Assembly (NCBI RefSeq): GCF_030269545.1
Contig: NZ_BSTN01000027.1
Location: forward strand, 1 to 64,000
From: Actinomadura sp. NBRC 104425
GTDB taxonomy: Bacteria > Actinomycetota > Actinomycetes > Streptosporangiales > Streptosporangiaceae
Direction of reading: 5' to 3'
Length of the DNA stretch: 64,000 nt
Each line of letters starts with the position of its first letter. Position 1 is the first letter of the stretch. The position numbers and the translations under genes are program-made. Positions 50,926 to 58,989 of this stretch are shown in pieces. The notes below the pieces were generated by a model. That model searched no databases. It was not told the origin of the DNA and saw only the letters and a program-made list of their open reading frames with translations.

Positions 50926-52173
50926 TCAGACGGCGGCCGCCGTCCGGGCGGCGGCCGAGGGCGCGCGCACCACCGCGGCCGAGTTGAACCCGCCCTGGCC
51001 GCGGGCCAGCACCAGCGCCACCCGCACCTCGGCGGCGCGCGGGCGGCCGGTCACCAGGTCGAGTTCGTACTCGGCGGCGGGCGAGACGTTGGTGGTGGGC
51101 GGGATCAGCCCGTCGCGGATGGACAGCAGCGCGGCCGCCACGTCCAGCGACGCGGCCCCGGAGTAGAGCCGGCCCGTCATCGTCTTGGGCGCGGTGACCG
51201 GCACCCCGCCCGGGCCGAAGACCGCGTTGATCGCGTCCGCCTCGATCCGGTCGAGCTCGGGGACGGCCGCGGCGTCGGCGAACACCACGTCGACCTCGCC
51301 CGGGTCGGCGCCGGCGTCGGCCAGGGCGAGCCGGATGGCGCGCTCCAGCCCGGGCGGGCGTCCGCTGCCCGGCGCCGGGTCGAACGTGGCGCCGTACCCG
51401 GCGATCTCCCCGTAGACCTTCGCGGCGCCGCGTTCGCGTGCCGCGTCGGCGTCCTCCAGCACGAGCAGCGCCCCGCCCTCCCCCGCGACGTGCCCGCACG
51501 CCTCGGCGTCGAACGGCAGGTAGGCGCGGTCCGGGTCGTCGCGGAGGCTGAGCCGCCCGCCGGCGAGCTGGGCCACCCAGCCCCACGGGCAGATCGACCC
51601 GTCGACCCCGCCGGACATGATGAGCCTGCTGCCCTTGCGGATCTGCCGGCGGGCCTGCGCGATCGCGTCCAGGCCGCCCGCCTGGTCGCTGACGACCACG
51701 CCGCTCGGGCCGCGCATCCCGTGCCGGATGGAGATCTGTCCGGTGTTGACCGCGTAGAACCAGGCGAACGACTGGAAGGCGCTGACGTACCGGCCGCCCT
51801 TGCTCCACAGGTTCCGCAGCTCGCGCTGCCCGAACTCGAACCCGCCCGCGGAGCTGGCCGTGGTCACGCCCATGTCGAACTCGGGCACGTCGCCGGGGCG
51901 CACCCCGGCGTCCTCCAGCGCCCAGTCCGCCGCGACCAGTGCGAGCCGGGTCATATGGTCGGTCTGCGGCAGCAGCCGCGCGGGCAGCAGGTCCTCGGCG
52001 ACGAAGCCGGGCACCTCCCCCGCCAGCCGCGCCGGATACCGCTGCGGGTCGAACCGCCGGACGCGGCCGATGCCGCCGCGTCCGGCGCGCGTCGCGTCCC
52101 AGAACGCCTCGGTGCCCAGGCCGTTGGGGGCCGTCACCCCGATGCCGGTCACCACCACGCACGCGCCGGTCAC
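50926..52173 (-). CDS. Type II PKS chain length factor (KS-beta)
   Basis: Ketosynthase-like partner of 415 aa with a GTG start in a GTGA overlap with KS-alpha. The active-site Cys is replaced by Gln164 (VVSDQAGGLDA), the diagnostic change of KS-beta, which primes by decarboxylation and sets chain length. Other parts follow the ketosynthase fold (VVTGIGVTAPNGLGTEAFWD, YLPFDAEACGHVAGEGGALL). The gene order cyclase-KS-CLF is found in pentangular and related aromatic polyketide loci. No acyl carrier protein gene follows, unlike in most clusters. Confidence 0.95.
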   Translation of the reverse strand: MTGACVVVTGIGVTAPNGLGTEAFWDATRAGRGGIGRVRRFDPQRYPARLAGEVPGFVAEDLLPARLLPQTDHMTRLALVAADWALEDAGVRPGDVPEFDMGVTTASSAGGFEFGQRELRNLWSKGGRYVSAFQSFAWFYAVNTGQISIRHGMRGPSGVVVSDQAGGLDAIAQARRQIRKGSRLIMSGGVDGSICPWGWVAQLAGGRLSLRDDPDRAYLPFDAEACGHVAGEGGALLVLEDADAARERGAAKVYGEIAGYGATFDPAPGSGRPPGLERAIRLALADAGADPGEVDVVFADAAAVPELDRIEADAINAVFGPGGVPVTAPKTMTGRLYSGAASLDVAAALLSIRDGLIPPTTNVSPAAEYELDLVTGRPRAAEVRVALVLARGQGGFNSAAVVRAPSAAARTAAAV

Positions 52174-53438
52174 GCCGCCTTCCTCTCCTTCGCGGTCAGC
52201 ACCATCGCGCTCTGGAAGCCACCGAATCCGCTGCCCACGGTGAGCACCGTGTCGGTCTTCCACTCGCGGGCGGTGATCGGCACGTAGTCCAGGTCGCATT
52301 CGGGGTCGGGGGTGTGCAGGTTGGCGGTCGGCGGAACGACGTCGTTCTCGATCGCCAGCACGGACGCGGCGATCTCGATCGAGCCGATCGCGCCCAGCGA
52401 GTGCCCGATCATCGACTTGATGGAGCTGACCGGGGTCGCGTAGGCGTGCTCGCCCAGGCTGCGCTTGAACGCGGCGGTCTCGTGCCGGTCGTTCTGCTTG
52501 GTGCCCGAGCCGTGCGCGTTGATGTAGTCCACGTCCTCGGGGTTCATCCGCGCCTCGGCCAGCGCCACGCGGATGGCCTCGGCCATCTCCCGGCCGTCGG
52601 GCCGCAGCCCGGTCATGTGGAAGGCGTTGCAGCGGGTGGCGAACCCGGCGATCTCGGCGTAGACGTGCGCCCGGCGGGCCTTCGCGTGGTCCAGCTCCTC
52701 CAGCACGAACACCGCCGAGCCCTCGCCGAGGACGAAGCCGTTGCGGGTGCCGTCGAAGGGGCGGGAGGCGTGCTCGGCGTCGTCGTTGCGCGGCGTGGTC
52801 GCCTTGATCGCGTCGAAGCAGGCCACCGTGATGGGCGAGATCGGCGCGTCGGTCGCGCCGGCGACCATCACATCGGCGGCGCCCTCCCGGATCAGCTCGG
52901 TGGCGTAGCCGACCGAGTCGAGTCCGGACGTGCAGCCGGTGGACACCACCGTGGTCGGGCCCTCGGCGCCGACCGCCCAGGCGACCTCGGCGGCGAACGA
53001 GCTGGGCACGAAGTAGTCGTACAGGTGCGGCACCGCGTACCGGTGGTCCACCAGGTCGAGGCGGCCGCCGTCGCTGACGACGTTGTACTCGCGGTCCAGG
53101 CCCATGGTGGCACCGACCGCGCTGCCGATGGTGACACCGGTGCGGTAGGGGTCGAGCTCGGCCGGTTCCAGGCCGCTGTCGGCCACCGCCTCGCGCGCGG
53201 TCACCACGGCGAGCTGCGCGGCCCGGTCCATGCGGCGGATCTCCTGCGGAGTGAGGCCGTGCGCCTGCGGATCGAAGTCGATCTCCGCCGCGACCCGCGA
53301 GCGGAACTGGGACGGGTCGAAGAAGGTGATGCCCCGGGTCGCGGTGCGGCCCTCGCTGAGCAGGTTCCAGAAGTCCTTGACACCGATCCCGCCGGGGGCG
53401 GTGACACCGATCCCGGTGATCGCTACCCGCCTCGTCAT
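52170..53438 (-). CDS. Type II PKS ketosynthase (KS-alpha)
   Basis: Beta-ketoacyl synthase of 422 aa that builds the aromatic polyketide chain with the CLF. The catalytic triad is intact: Cys169 (VVSTGCTSGLDS), His309 (YINAHGSGTKQND) and His346 (IGHSLGAIGSIE). It starts VAITGIGVTAPGGIGVKDFW, normal for aromatic PKS. Its start overlaps the stop of the cyclase gene and its stop overlaps the CLF start, so the three are translationally coupled. Confidence 0.97.
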   Translation of the reverse strand: MTRRVAITGIGVTAPGGIGVKDFWNLLSEGRTATRGITFFDPSQFRSRVAAEIDFDPQAHGLTPQEIRRMDRAAQLAVVTAREAVADSGLEPAELDPYRTGVTIGSAVGATMGLDREYNVVSDGGRLDLVDHRYAVPHLYDYFVPSSFAAEVAWAVGAEGPTTVVSTGCTSGLDSVGYATELIREGAADVMVAGATDAPISPITVACFDAIKATTPRNDDAEHASRPFDGTRNGFVLGEGSAVFVLEELDHAKARRAHVYAEIAGFATRCNAFHMTGLRPDGREMAEAIRVALAEARMNPEDVDYINAHGSGTKQNDRHETAAFKRSLGEHAYATPVSSIKSMIGHSLGAIGSIEIAASVLAIENDVVPPTANLHTPDPECDLDYVPITAREWKTDTVLTVGSGFGGFQSAMVLTAKERKAA

Positions 53439-53761
53439 CGTGCCTCCCAGTGGTAGAAGCGCTGCGCCATCGCGTCCTTCGGCGACCGCCAGGTCTGCGG
53501 GTCGTAGGCCTGGATGAACGGCTTGAGGTTCTCGCTGATGCCGATGAACAGGGGGTGCGTCCTGGCCTCCTCGATGGCCGCGCCGCCGTGCTCGTCGTCG
53601 AAGTCCTGCAGGTGGAAGTACAGGTCATGGAAGGTGAACAGCTGCCGCCGCCGGGTGCCCATCCGGTGCGGCATCTCGGTCTGGTCGAACTCGGCGAACA
53701 GCTTGGCGACGTCGTCGCTGGTGCCGGGGCGGATACGCGCGACGATCAACGTGCTGTGCAT
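53435..53761 (-). CDS. TcmI-family polyketide cyclase
   Basis: Small protein of 108 aa of the TcmI cyclase group (dimeric alpha-beta barrel): MHSTLIVARIRPGTSDDVAK, LFAEFDQTEMPHRMGTRRRQ, LFTFHDLYFHLQDFDD and a C-terminal TWRSPKDAMAQRFYHWEAR. It should direct the late ring closure of a polycyclic aromatic intermediate. It is the first gene of the coupled cyclase-KS-CLF group. A 15-bp tandem repeat lies just upstream. Confidence 0.93.
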   Translation of the reverse strand: MHSTLIVARIRPGTSDDVAKLFAEFDQTEMPHRMGTRRRQLFTFHDLYFHLQDFDDEHGGAAIEEARTHPLFIGISENLKPFIQAYDPQTWRSPKDAMAQRFYHWEAR

Positions 53762-53775
53762 GGGTGCTCCTTGCC

Positions 53776-53850
53776 GGTGGCGGAGGAATCGGTGGCGGAG
53801 GAATCGGTGGCGGTGGGACCGGTAGCGGGGGGGACGGTGGACGGCGAGTC
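53776..53850. repeat. 15-bp tandem repeat upstream of the cyclase gene
   Basis: Five consecutive 15-base units occur in the 99-base gap. The first two are identical (GGTGGCGGAGGAATC) and the next three degenerate (GGTGGCGGTGGGACC, GGTAGCGGGGGGGAC, GGTGGACGGCGAGTC). They fall between the FAD monooxygenase stop and the cyclase start, where they may be a spacer or leader, or may reflect slippage. Confidence 0.7.
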
Positions 53851-53860
53851 CGGGCGGCGG

Positions 53861-55336
53861 TCAGCGGGCGGCGGGGCCGAACCAGCGGGTGAGCGTGTCG
53901 GCCAGGTCGCCGGCGCCGGGGGAGGTCCAGGCGACGTAGCCGTCGGGGCGTATCAGGACGGAGTCGGCGGGCGGGTCGAGGTCGGTGCCGGCGGGCTCGG
54001 CGGTGACCACGTCCACCCGGTCGGTCCAGCCCGCGGCGGCGCGCCGCAGACCGGCGTCGTCGGACAGGTCGAGCAGCACGCCGCGGCCCGCGTGCAGCAG
54101 CGCGGTTGTACTGGTCTTGCCGGACCCGGTGGCCAGCTCCTGGGGCGGCATCCGGCGGCCGAGCAGCGGGTGGTCGCCGGGACCGACGTCGTAGCGGATC
54201 TCCAGCCCGCTGACCATGCCGACCAGGTGGCGCGCGACCTCGGGGTACTCGGCCAGCTCGGTGAGCAGCTCGCGCAGCGGGCCGGTGTTCTCGCCGGTGA
54301 GGAACAGCAGGCCCTGCGCCTGGGTGTTCATCAGCAGCCGCGCGCCCACCGGGTGCCGTTCGGAGTGGTAGGTGTCCAGCAGCCCGTCGGAGATCCGGCC
54401 GCGCACCACCGCGGCCAGTTTCCAGCCGAGGTTGACCGAGTCCTGGATGCCGACGTTCATGCCCTGCCCGCCGGCGGGCAGGTGGATGTGCGCGGCGTCG
54501 CCCGCCAGCAGCACCCGGCCGCGCCGGTACTCGGTCACCTGCCGGGCGGCGTCGCCGAACGCGGTGGTCCACACGGCGGTGCCGCCGCTGATGTCCTCGC
54601 CGGTGAGGCGCCGCCAGCCCGCGGCGACCTCCGCGAACGGCGGCGGCTCGGTGCGCCTGCGCGGCGGGCGCCCCCGTTCGCACACCACGATGCGGGTCAC
54701 GCCGTCGCCGAGCGGTCCGGCCAGGACCATGCCGCCGGGGACGGGCTCGCCCGCCCAGCGCGGCCTGATGTCGACGTCCTTGACGTCGGCGATGAACATC
54801 TCCACGGTCGCGGCGGTGCCGGGGAAGTCGAACCCGGCGAGTTTGCGCACCGTGCTGCGGCCGCCGTCGCAGCCCACCAGGTAGCAGGCGCGCAGCCGCC
54901 GGGGGCCGGCCGGGCTTGCGACCTCGACGTCCACACCGTCGCCGTCGTCGGACAGCCCGACCACCTCGTGGCCGCGGCGCACGTCGCCGCCGAGGTCGTC
55001 CACCCACCCGGCGAGCATCGCCTCGGTGCGGCTCTGCGGGATGCTCTTGCCGCCGAAATGCGCGCCCTCCAGCACGCCGAAGTCCAGCGGGATGCCGGCG
55101 AAGTGCCCGACGTTGCTGGTCTCGACCTCGCCCAGCCGGGGCAGCAGGCCGCGCTGGTCGAAGGACTCCATGGTGCGGGCGGTGAAGCCCAGGCCGCGGG
55201 ACTCGCCGGTGGGCTCGGTCAGGCGTTCCAGGACGACGACGTCCACGCCCGCCAGCCGCAGTTCGCCGGCGAGCATGAGCCCCGCGGGCCCTGCGCCGAC
55301 CACGACGACGGGGACGGTTTCCTTCTGCTCGGTCAC
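53861..55336 (-). CDS. FAD-dependent aromatic polyketide monooxygenase
   Basis: Class A flavoprotein hydroxylase of 491 aa of the PgaE/RdmE/OxyS group. The FAD-binding GxGxxG is VVVGAGPAGLMLAGELRLAG near residues 11-30. The DG motif is CYLVGCDGGRSTVRKLAGF, and the GD motif LLAGDAAHIHLPAGGQGMNV. A C-terminal thioredoxin-like region (about 390-491) ends WTSPGAGDLADTLTRWFG. It should hydroxylate the polycyclic intermediate using NADPH and oxygen. It is upstream of the cyclase/KS/CLF genes, probably in one transcription unit. Confidence 0.95.
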   Translation of the reverse strand: MTEQKETVPVVVVGAGPAGLMLAGELRLAGVDVVVLERLTEPTGESRGLGFTARTMESFDQRGLLPRLGEVETSNVGHFAGIPLDFGVLEGAHFGGKSIPQSRTEAMLAGWVDDLGGDVRRGHEVVGLSDDGDGVDVEVASPAGPRRLRACYLVGCDGGRSTVRKLAGFDFPGTAATVEMFIADVKDVDIRPRWAGEPVPGGMVLAGPLGDGVTRIVVCERGRPPRRRTEPPPFAEVAAGWRRLTGEDISGGTAVWTTAFGDAARQVTEYRRGRVLLAGDAAHIHLPAGGQGMNVGIQDSVNLGWKLAAVVRGRISDGLLDTYHSERHPVGARLLMNTQAQGLLFLTGENTGPLRELLTELAEYPEVARHLVGMVSGLEIRYDVGPGDHPLLGRRMPPQELATGSGKTSTTALLHAGRGVLLDLSDDAGLRRAAAGWTDRVDVVTAEPAGTDLDPPADSVLIRPDGYVAWTSPGAGDLADTLTRWFGPAAR

Positions 55337-55674
55337 CTGCTGTTCCTTCCAGGAGCGGGCGGAGGCCGGCCCGAGGCACGCCGAAGACCGGAAGCGCCCC
55401 GGGGGCGTCCGGTGGAAGGGCTCGGGAGGCCGGTTGGGCGGCGGAGCGCGTGCGGCGGCGACGCGGCGCCGAGACAGGGGTAGCGGTAGGCCCGGTTGCG
55501 GTAGGCGGAAATCCTTGCGGAATCAGCGGGAGCGCCCGTTTTCGGGCATGGCTCAACCGCGAGGAAAAGTGTGACATCGCCGCCGCGCGGCAGTCAAGGC
55601 GGCGGTGAAACGCCCCGGCATGCCGAAGGCCGGGCCCCGAGCCCGGGTCCCGGCCTTCGGCGCAGGTCAGACGG
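55337..55674. other. Intergenic gap with terminator hairpin
   Basis: The gap lies between the EthD-like gene and the FAD monooxygenase, both on the minus strand. GCCGAAGGCCGGG at 55622-55634 pairs perfectly with 55649-55661, 13 bases after the EthD-like stop: a probable terminator (14-base loop, no T-run). The rest should contain a promoter for the FAD monooxygenase-PKS genes. I looked for an acyl carrier protein (DSL motif) on both strands and found none. Confidence 0.6.
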
Positions 55675-56409
55675 TCACACGACGACCTTGCGCCGGGCGA
55701 GCGCGGAGAAGCTGGAGCCCGCCTCCACGTAGTCGGCCTGCCTGGCCCGCAGCCGGTCGTACACCGCGGCGAGCCCGGTGAAGTCGGTCACGACGGTGGT
55801 GACGATGGCGTCGTGCAGGTCGGCCGCGTTCGGGTTCAGCGAGCCCTCGCCGCCCTGAACCAGGTTGTGCACCCGCCGCCGGACGACGGCGCGGTAGTCC
55901 GCGTCGGCGCCCAGCCACTCGGCCTCCGCGGCGAGCGCGGCGCGGAACGCGGCGACGTCCATGCCGGGGCGGCGGCGCAGGAACTCGATGGCCACCAGGG
56001 CGCCGTCGCCGCCGGACGTGCCGTCGCCGGCGTCGTCCAGCACGGTCTCCTCGGCGACCTCGTACACCGTGGCCGGTTCGGAGAAGATCTCGGTGCCCAT
56101 GTAGATCTCGTCGGGCCGCACCGTGGCGAGGTACTCGGCATCCTGCAGGGTCGCCTCGAACCCCGCCCGGTCGTCGCAGCTGTGCTCGACCACCACGAGC
56201 AGGTCGTCGGCGCGCCGGTGGAGCGTGCCCGCGGCCACGCCGTCCGCGGCCGTGAGCACCCGGTTCATCACGTATCCGGTGAACAGGTCGCGGACGGCCG
56301 GCACCGACATGGCCAGCGCCGAGTGCTTCTCGATGACGTAGTCCTGGCCGTTCCGGCGGCCGACCCCGGGACGGGGGCCGCGGGTGACGATGATGTCCTT
56401 GAAGGTCAC
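55675..56409 (-). CDS. EthD-like dimeric alpha-beta barrel protein of polyketide locus
   Basis: Protein of 244 aa that looks like two fused ferredoxin-like domains. The first half opens MTFKDIIVTRGPRPGVGRRN with SALAMSVPAVRDLFTGYVMN. The second half opens VAIEFLRRRPGMDVAAFRAA with WLGADADYRAVVRRRVHNLV. The pattern recalls EthD-domain proteins, some of which accompany aromatic polyketide tailoring enzymes. No catalytic residues can be assigned. It may be a cyclase, a cofactor-free oxygenase or an accessory protein. It lies 40 bases downstream of the DsbA-like gene. Confidence 0.65.
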   Translation of the reverse strand: MTFKDIIVTRGPRPGVGRRNGQDYVIEKHSALAMSVPAVRDLFTGYVMNRVLTAADGVAAGTLHRRADDLLVVVEHSCDDRAGFEATLQDAEYLATVRPDEIYMGTEIFSEPATVYEVAEETVLDDAGDGTSGGDGALVAIEFLRRRPGMDVAAFRAALAAEAEWLGADADYRAVVRRRVHNLVQGGEGSLNPNAADLHDAIVTTVVTDFTGLAAVYDRLRARQADYVEAGSSFSALARRKVVV

Positions 56410-56449
56410 GAGGCGTTCCTCTCCGTGCGGAACTGCGGCCGGACCGGTC

Positions 56450-57052
56450 TCACCCGGTGTGCTGCTGCAGGAAGCGGGACAGGTCCTGGATTTCGGGCGA
56501 GACCAGCATGTACTTCTCGTCGATGATGAGGGTGGGCACGCCGACGACGCCGTACCGGGACGCCCGGGCGAGGTCGGCGTTGACCTCGTCGGTGTAGGCG
56601 CCCGGCGCCAGCGGGGGCAGCCCCTGCTCGGCGGCGATCTCGTCGAGCGTGCCGGCGTCGCCGATGTTGCGGCCCTCGACGGCGAACGCGCGCATCAGCG
56701 CCTCCGCCGTCTCGGTGCCCTTGCCGTGCGCGTGGCCGTGCTTGACCAGCCGGTGCGCGTCGGCGGTGTTGGCCATGATGGCGCGGTCCAGCCGGTAGCC
56801 GATGCCGACCTGGGCCGCCAGGTCGGTGACGAGCTTCTGCCGGCGCCTGTCCTCCTCTCCGTGGATGCCGTAGCGGTTGGCGTGCGCCTGGGACAGCGTC
56901 CAGGTGACGTCGGACGGGTAGGACGGGTCGAGCTGGAAGGCCCGCCAGACCAGTTCGGGCTTGACGCCGACCTGGTCGAGCGCGATCGACAGCCGGCGCT
57001 TTCCGATGTAGCACCAGGGGCAGACCATGTCCGAGAAGACTTCGATTCTCAT
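56450..57052 (-). CDS. DsbA-family oxidoreductase (FrnE-like)
   Basis: Cytoplasmic thioredoxin-fold protein of 200 aa with active-site CPWC at 11-14 (EVFSDMVCPWCYIGKRRL) and the cis-Pro loop GVVGVPTLIIDEKYMLVSPE. There is no signal peptide. It matches FrnE-type proteins first noted in the frenolicin cluster and found in several aromatic polyketide loci. They may isomerise or reduce quinone or thiol intermediates, but the exact role is unsettled. It is the first gene of a two-gene minus-strand unit with the EthD-like gene, divergent from the SDR gene. Confidence 0.92.
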   Translation of the reverse strand: MRIEVFSDMVCPWCYIGKRRLSIALDQVGVKPELVWRAFQLDPSYPSDVTWTLSQAHANRYGIHGEEDRRRQKLVTDLAAQVGIGYRLDRAIMANTADAHRLVKHGHAHGKGTETAEALMRAFAVEGRNIGDAGTLDEIAAEQGLPPLAPGAYTDEVNADLARASRYGVVGVPTLIIDEKYMLVSPEIQDLSRFLQQHTG

Positions 57053-57568
57053 GGCCCCACTCTAGGAAACGAGCACACTCAATGTAAGAACATACCTTTT
57101 AGTTAGTGCCTTTCCTAGGGGTAGGCGCGGTCTTCCCGCGGAGGTCCGGACGGTGCCGCCCGACCGCTGTTGACGGCGCCCGCGCGAGCGTGTCACGCTT
57201 TCGAGCGCGGGCGAGGTGTGCCCACGGCACCGCCGATCGCGACACCGCCGATGACGACCCCGGCGGTGGTCCGCCCGCCGTTCCACCGGGCGCCCGCCCG
57301 CGTCCCTTCGCACCGTCACGTTCCGGCCCCCGGCACGCGCGCCGAGGCGGCCCGCGACGTGCGCCTTCGCACCGTTCTCACGTCCGCCGTGCCCGGCTTC
57401 CGTCAGGCCCCTCGCTCGGGGTCCTGCCGCCGTGCGCGCGGACGCCCGGCCGCACGCGGCGGCGTCTCGACGCCCGCCGCGCCACCCCCTCGCCGGCTTG
57501 CGCCGGTCCCGTTCGGCACCCGATGGCACCCGATGGCACTCGATGGCACTCGATGGCAGGAGGCAGAC
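57053..57568. promoter_or_regulatory. Divergent promoter region with inverted repeats
   Basis: The gap of 516 bases separates the DsbA-like and SDR genes. CTAGGAAA at 57062-57069 is mirrored by TTTCCTAG at 57111-57118. Between them lie ATGT-AAGA-ACAT (57082-57093) and an AT-rich stretch unusual for this genome, as expected of a regulated promoter ten bases from the DsbA-like start. The remaining 400 bases have coding-like GC bias in places but no recognisable domain or acyl carrier protein motif. Confidence 0.5.
57521..57560 (+). repeat. 10-bp tandem repeat immediately before the SDR start
   Basis: Four units CGATGGCACC, CGATGGCACT, CGATGGCACT and CGATGGCAGG follow each other, with a partial fifth copy at 57511-57520. 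The last unit supplies part of the GGCAGGAGG ribosome binding site. A period close to one helical turn suggests tandem protein binding or slipped-strand expansion in the leader. Confidence 0.8.
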
Positions 57569-58336
57569 ATGGGAGTTCTCGACAACAAGATCGCACTGGT
57601 CACCGGGGCGAGCCGCGGCATCGGCAAGGCGATCGCCGAGCGGCTGGCCCGCGACGGCGCGCTGGTCGCCGTGCACTACGCCGGCAATTCCGGGGCCGCC
57701 GAGAAGACCGTGGCGGGCATCGTCGAGTCGGGCGGCTCGGCCTTCGCCGTGCAGGCGGAGCTGGGCGTCCCCGGTGACGTGGACACGCTGTTCGACCGGC
57801 TGCGCGCCGGGCTGGCCGAGCACACCGACCGGTACGAGCTGGACATCCTGGTCAACAACGCGGGCGAGCAGACCGCCGCCGGGCTGGCCCCGGAGGACAT
57901 CACGCCCGAGGCGTACGACCGGCTGTTCGCGGTCAACGCCAAGGCGCCGCTGTTCATCACCCAGCGGGCGCTGACGATCGTGCCGGAGGGCGGCCGGATC
58001 ATCAACATCTCCTCGGGCCTGACCCGGTTCGCCGTGCCCGAGCAGCTGGCGTACGCGACGACCAAGGGCGCGCTGGAGCAGATCACGCTGCACTACGCCC
58101 GGCACCTGGCGCCGCGCGGGATCACCATCAACACCGTCGCGCCGGGCATCACCGACAACGGCAGCCCGGTGTTCTCCATCCCCGAGGCGCGCGAGCAGAT
58201 GGGCCGGTTGTCGGCGTTCAAGCGGGTCGGCACCGCCGAGGAGATCGCGGGCGTGGTGGCCTTCCTCGCCGGTCCCGACGGCGGCTGGACCACCGGCGCG
58301 TTCATCGACGCGACCGGCGGCACGCTGCTGGGCTGA
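57569..58336 (+). CDS. SDR-family ketoreductase
   Basis: NAD(P)H-dependent short-chain dehydrogenase of 255 aa, start set by AGGAGG eight bases upstream. Cofactor motif TGASRGIG is at 12-19, NNAG at 96-99, and catalytic Ser148/Ser149 region with Tyr162 and Lys166 (YATTK). The C-terminus GGWTTGAFIDATGGTLLG is typical. In this setting it probably reduces a polyketide keto group or a later carbonyl. It opens a plus-strand run with the FMN reductase and an NmrA-like gene. Confidence 0.93.
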   Translation: MGVLDNKIALVTGASRGIGKAIAERLARDGALVAVHYAGNSGAAEKTVAGIVESGGSAFAVQAELGVPGDVDTLFDRLRAGLAEHTDRYELDILVNNAGEQTAAGLAPEDITPEAYDRLFAVNAKAPLFITQRALTIVPEGGRIINISSGLTRFAVPEQLAYATTKGALEQITLHYARHLAPRGITINTVAPGITDNGSPVFSIPEAREQMGRLSAFKRVGTAEEIAGVVAFLAGPDGGWTTGAFIDATGGTLLG

Positions 58337-58367
58337 CCGGCCCGCGGCTGGAACGGAAGTGACGGTC

Positions 58368-58952
58368 ATGGCGCAACGCCCCGTCCACCTCGCCGTCATC
58401 ACCGGCAGCGTCCGGAACGGGCGGTTCGGCCCGACCGTGGCCCGCTGGTTCCTGGAGCAGGCCGAGGCCTGCCCGGACGTCACCGTCGAGCCGATCGACC
58501 TGGCGGACGTCACCCTGCCGGCGCGGCTGCCCGAGTTCGACATGCGGGACCGGCCGCCGGAGGCGGACGCGCTCGCCGAGCGGCTCACCGCCGCGGACGG
58601 CTACATCGTCATCACACCCGAGTACAACCACAGCTTCCCGGCCTCCCTGAAGCACTTCATCGACTGGTTCATGGAGGAGTGGCAGGCCAAGCCGGTCGGC
58701 TTCGTCTCCTACGGCGGCATGGCCGGCGGCCTGCGCGCGGTGGAGGCGCTCCGCCTGGTCTTCGCCGAGCTGCACGCGGTGACCGTCCGCGAGACGGTCA
58801 GCTTCCACAACCACCGCGAGCGGTTCGGCGCCGACGGGCGGCCGGTGGAGCCGGAGGGCTGCGAGCAGGCCGCCAAGATCCTGCTCGACCAGCTCGTCTG
58901 GTGGGCGCTGGCGCTGCGGGAGGCCAAGCAACGGCGCCCCTACCGCCGCTGA
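58368..58952 (+). CDS. NADPH-dependent FMN reductase
   Basis: Flavodoxin-like protein of 194 aa: LAVITGSVRNGRFGPTVARW (phosphate loop), and GYIVITPEYNHSFPASLKHF with the PEYN motif of the family, then KPVGFVSYGGMAGGLRAVEA. It can supply reduced flavin to two-component oxygenases or reduce quinones. It lies 31 bases after the SDR stop, so co-transcription is likely. GGAAG eight bases before ATG 58368 favours that start over a GTG three codons earlier. Confidence 0.92.
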   Translation: MAQRPVHLAVITGSVRNGRFGPTVARWFLEQAEACPDVTVEPIDLADVTLPARLPEFDMRDRPPEADALAERLTAADGYIVITPEYNHSFPASLKHFIDWFMEEWQAKPVGFVSYGGMAGGLRAVEALRLVFAELHAVTVRETVSFHNHRERFGADGRPVEPEGCEQAAKILLDQLVWWALALREAKQRRPYRR

Positions 58953-58989
58953 CCGACCGCCCGAGCAACCGACGCGGAAGAGGACTGAG

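Noticed and set aside
50926..52173. Loss of the active-site cysteine in a ketosynthase-like protein, as if inactivated
   Set aside because: Gln164 at this position is the normal hallmark of chain length factors (KS-beta), so it is not a mutation.
50926..53628. A 900-codon minus-strand frame covering KS and CLF
   Set aside because: Only the part from 52173 down encodes the CLF; the upstream part is a shadow of the ketosynthase, which reads in another frame from 53438.
57053..57568. Possible hidden ACP or peptide gene in the plus-strand frame opening near 57106 or 57170
   Set aside because: The translation is Arg/Pro/Ala-rich without the DSL phosphopantetheine motif or hydrophobic pattern. 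The ketoreductase start at 57569 has the only good ribosome binding site.
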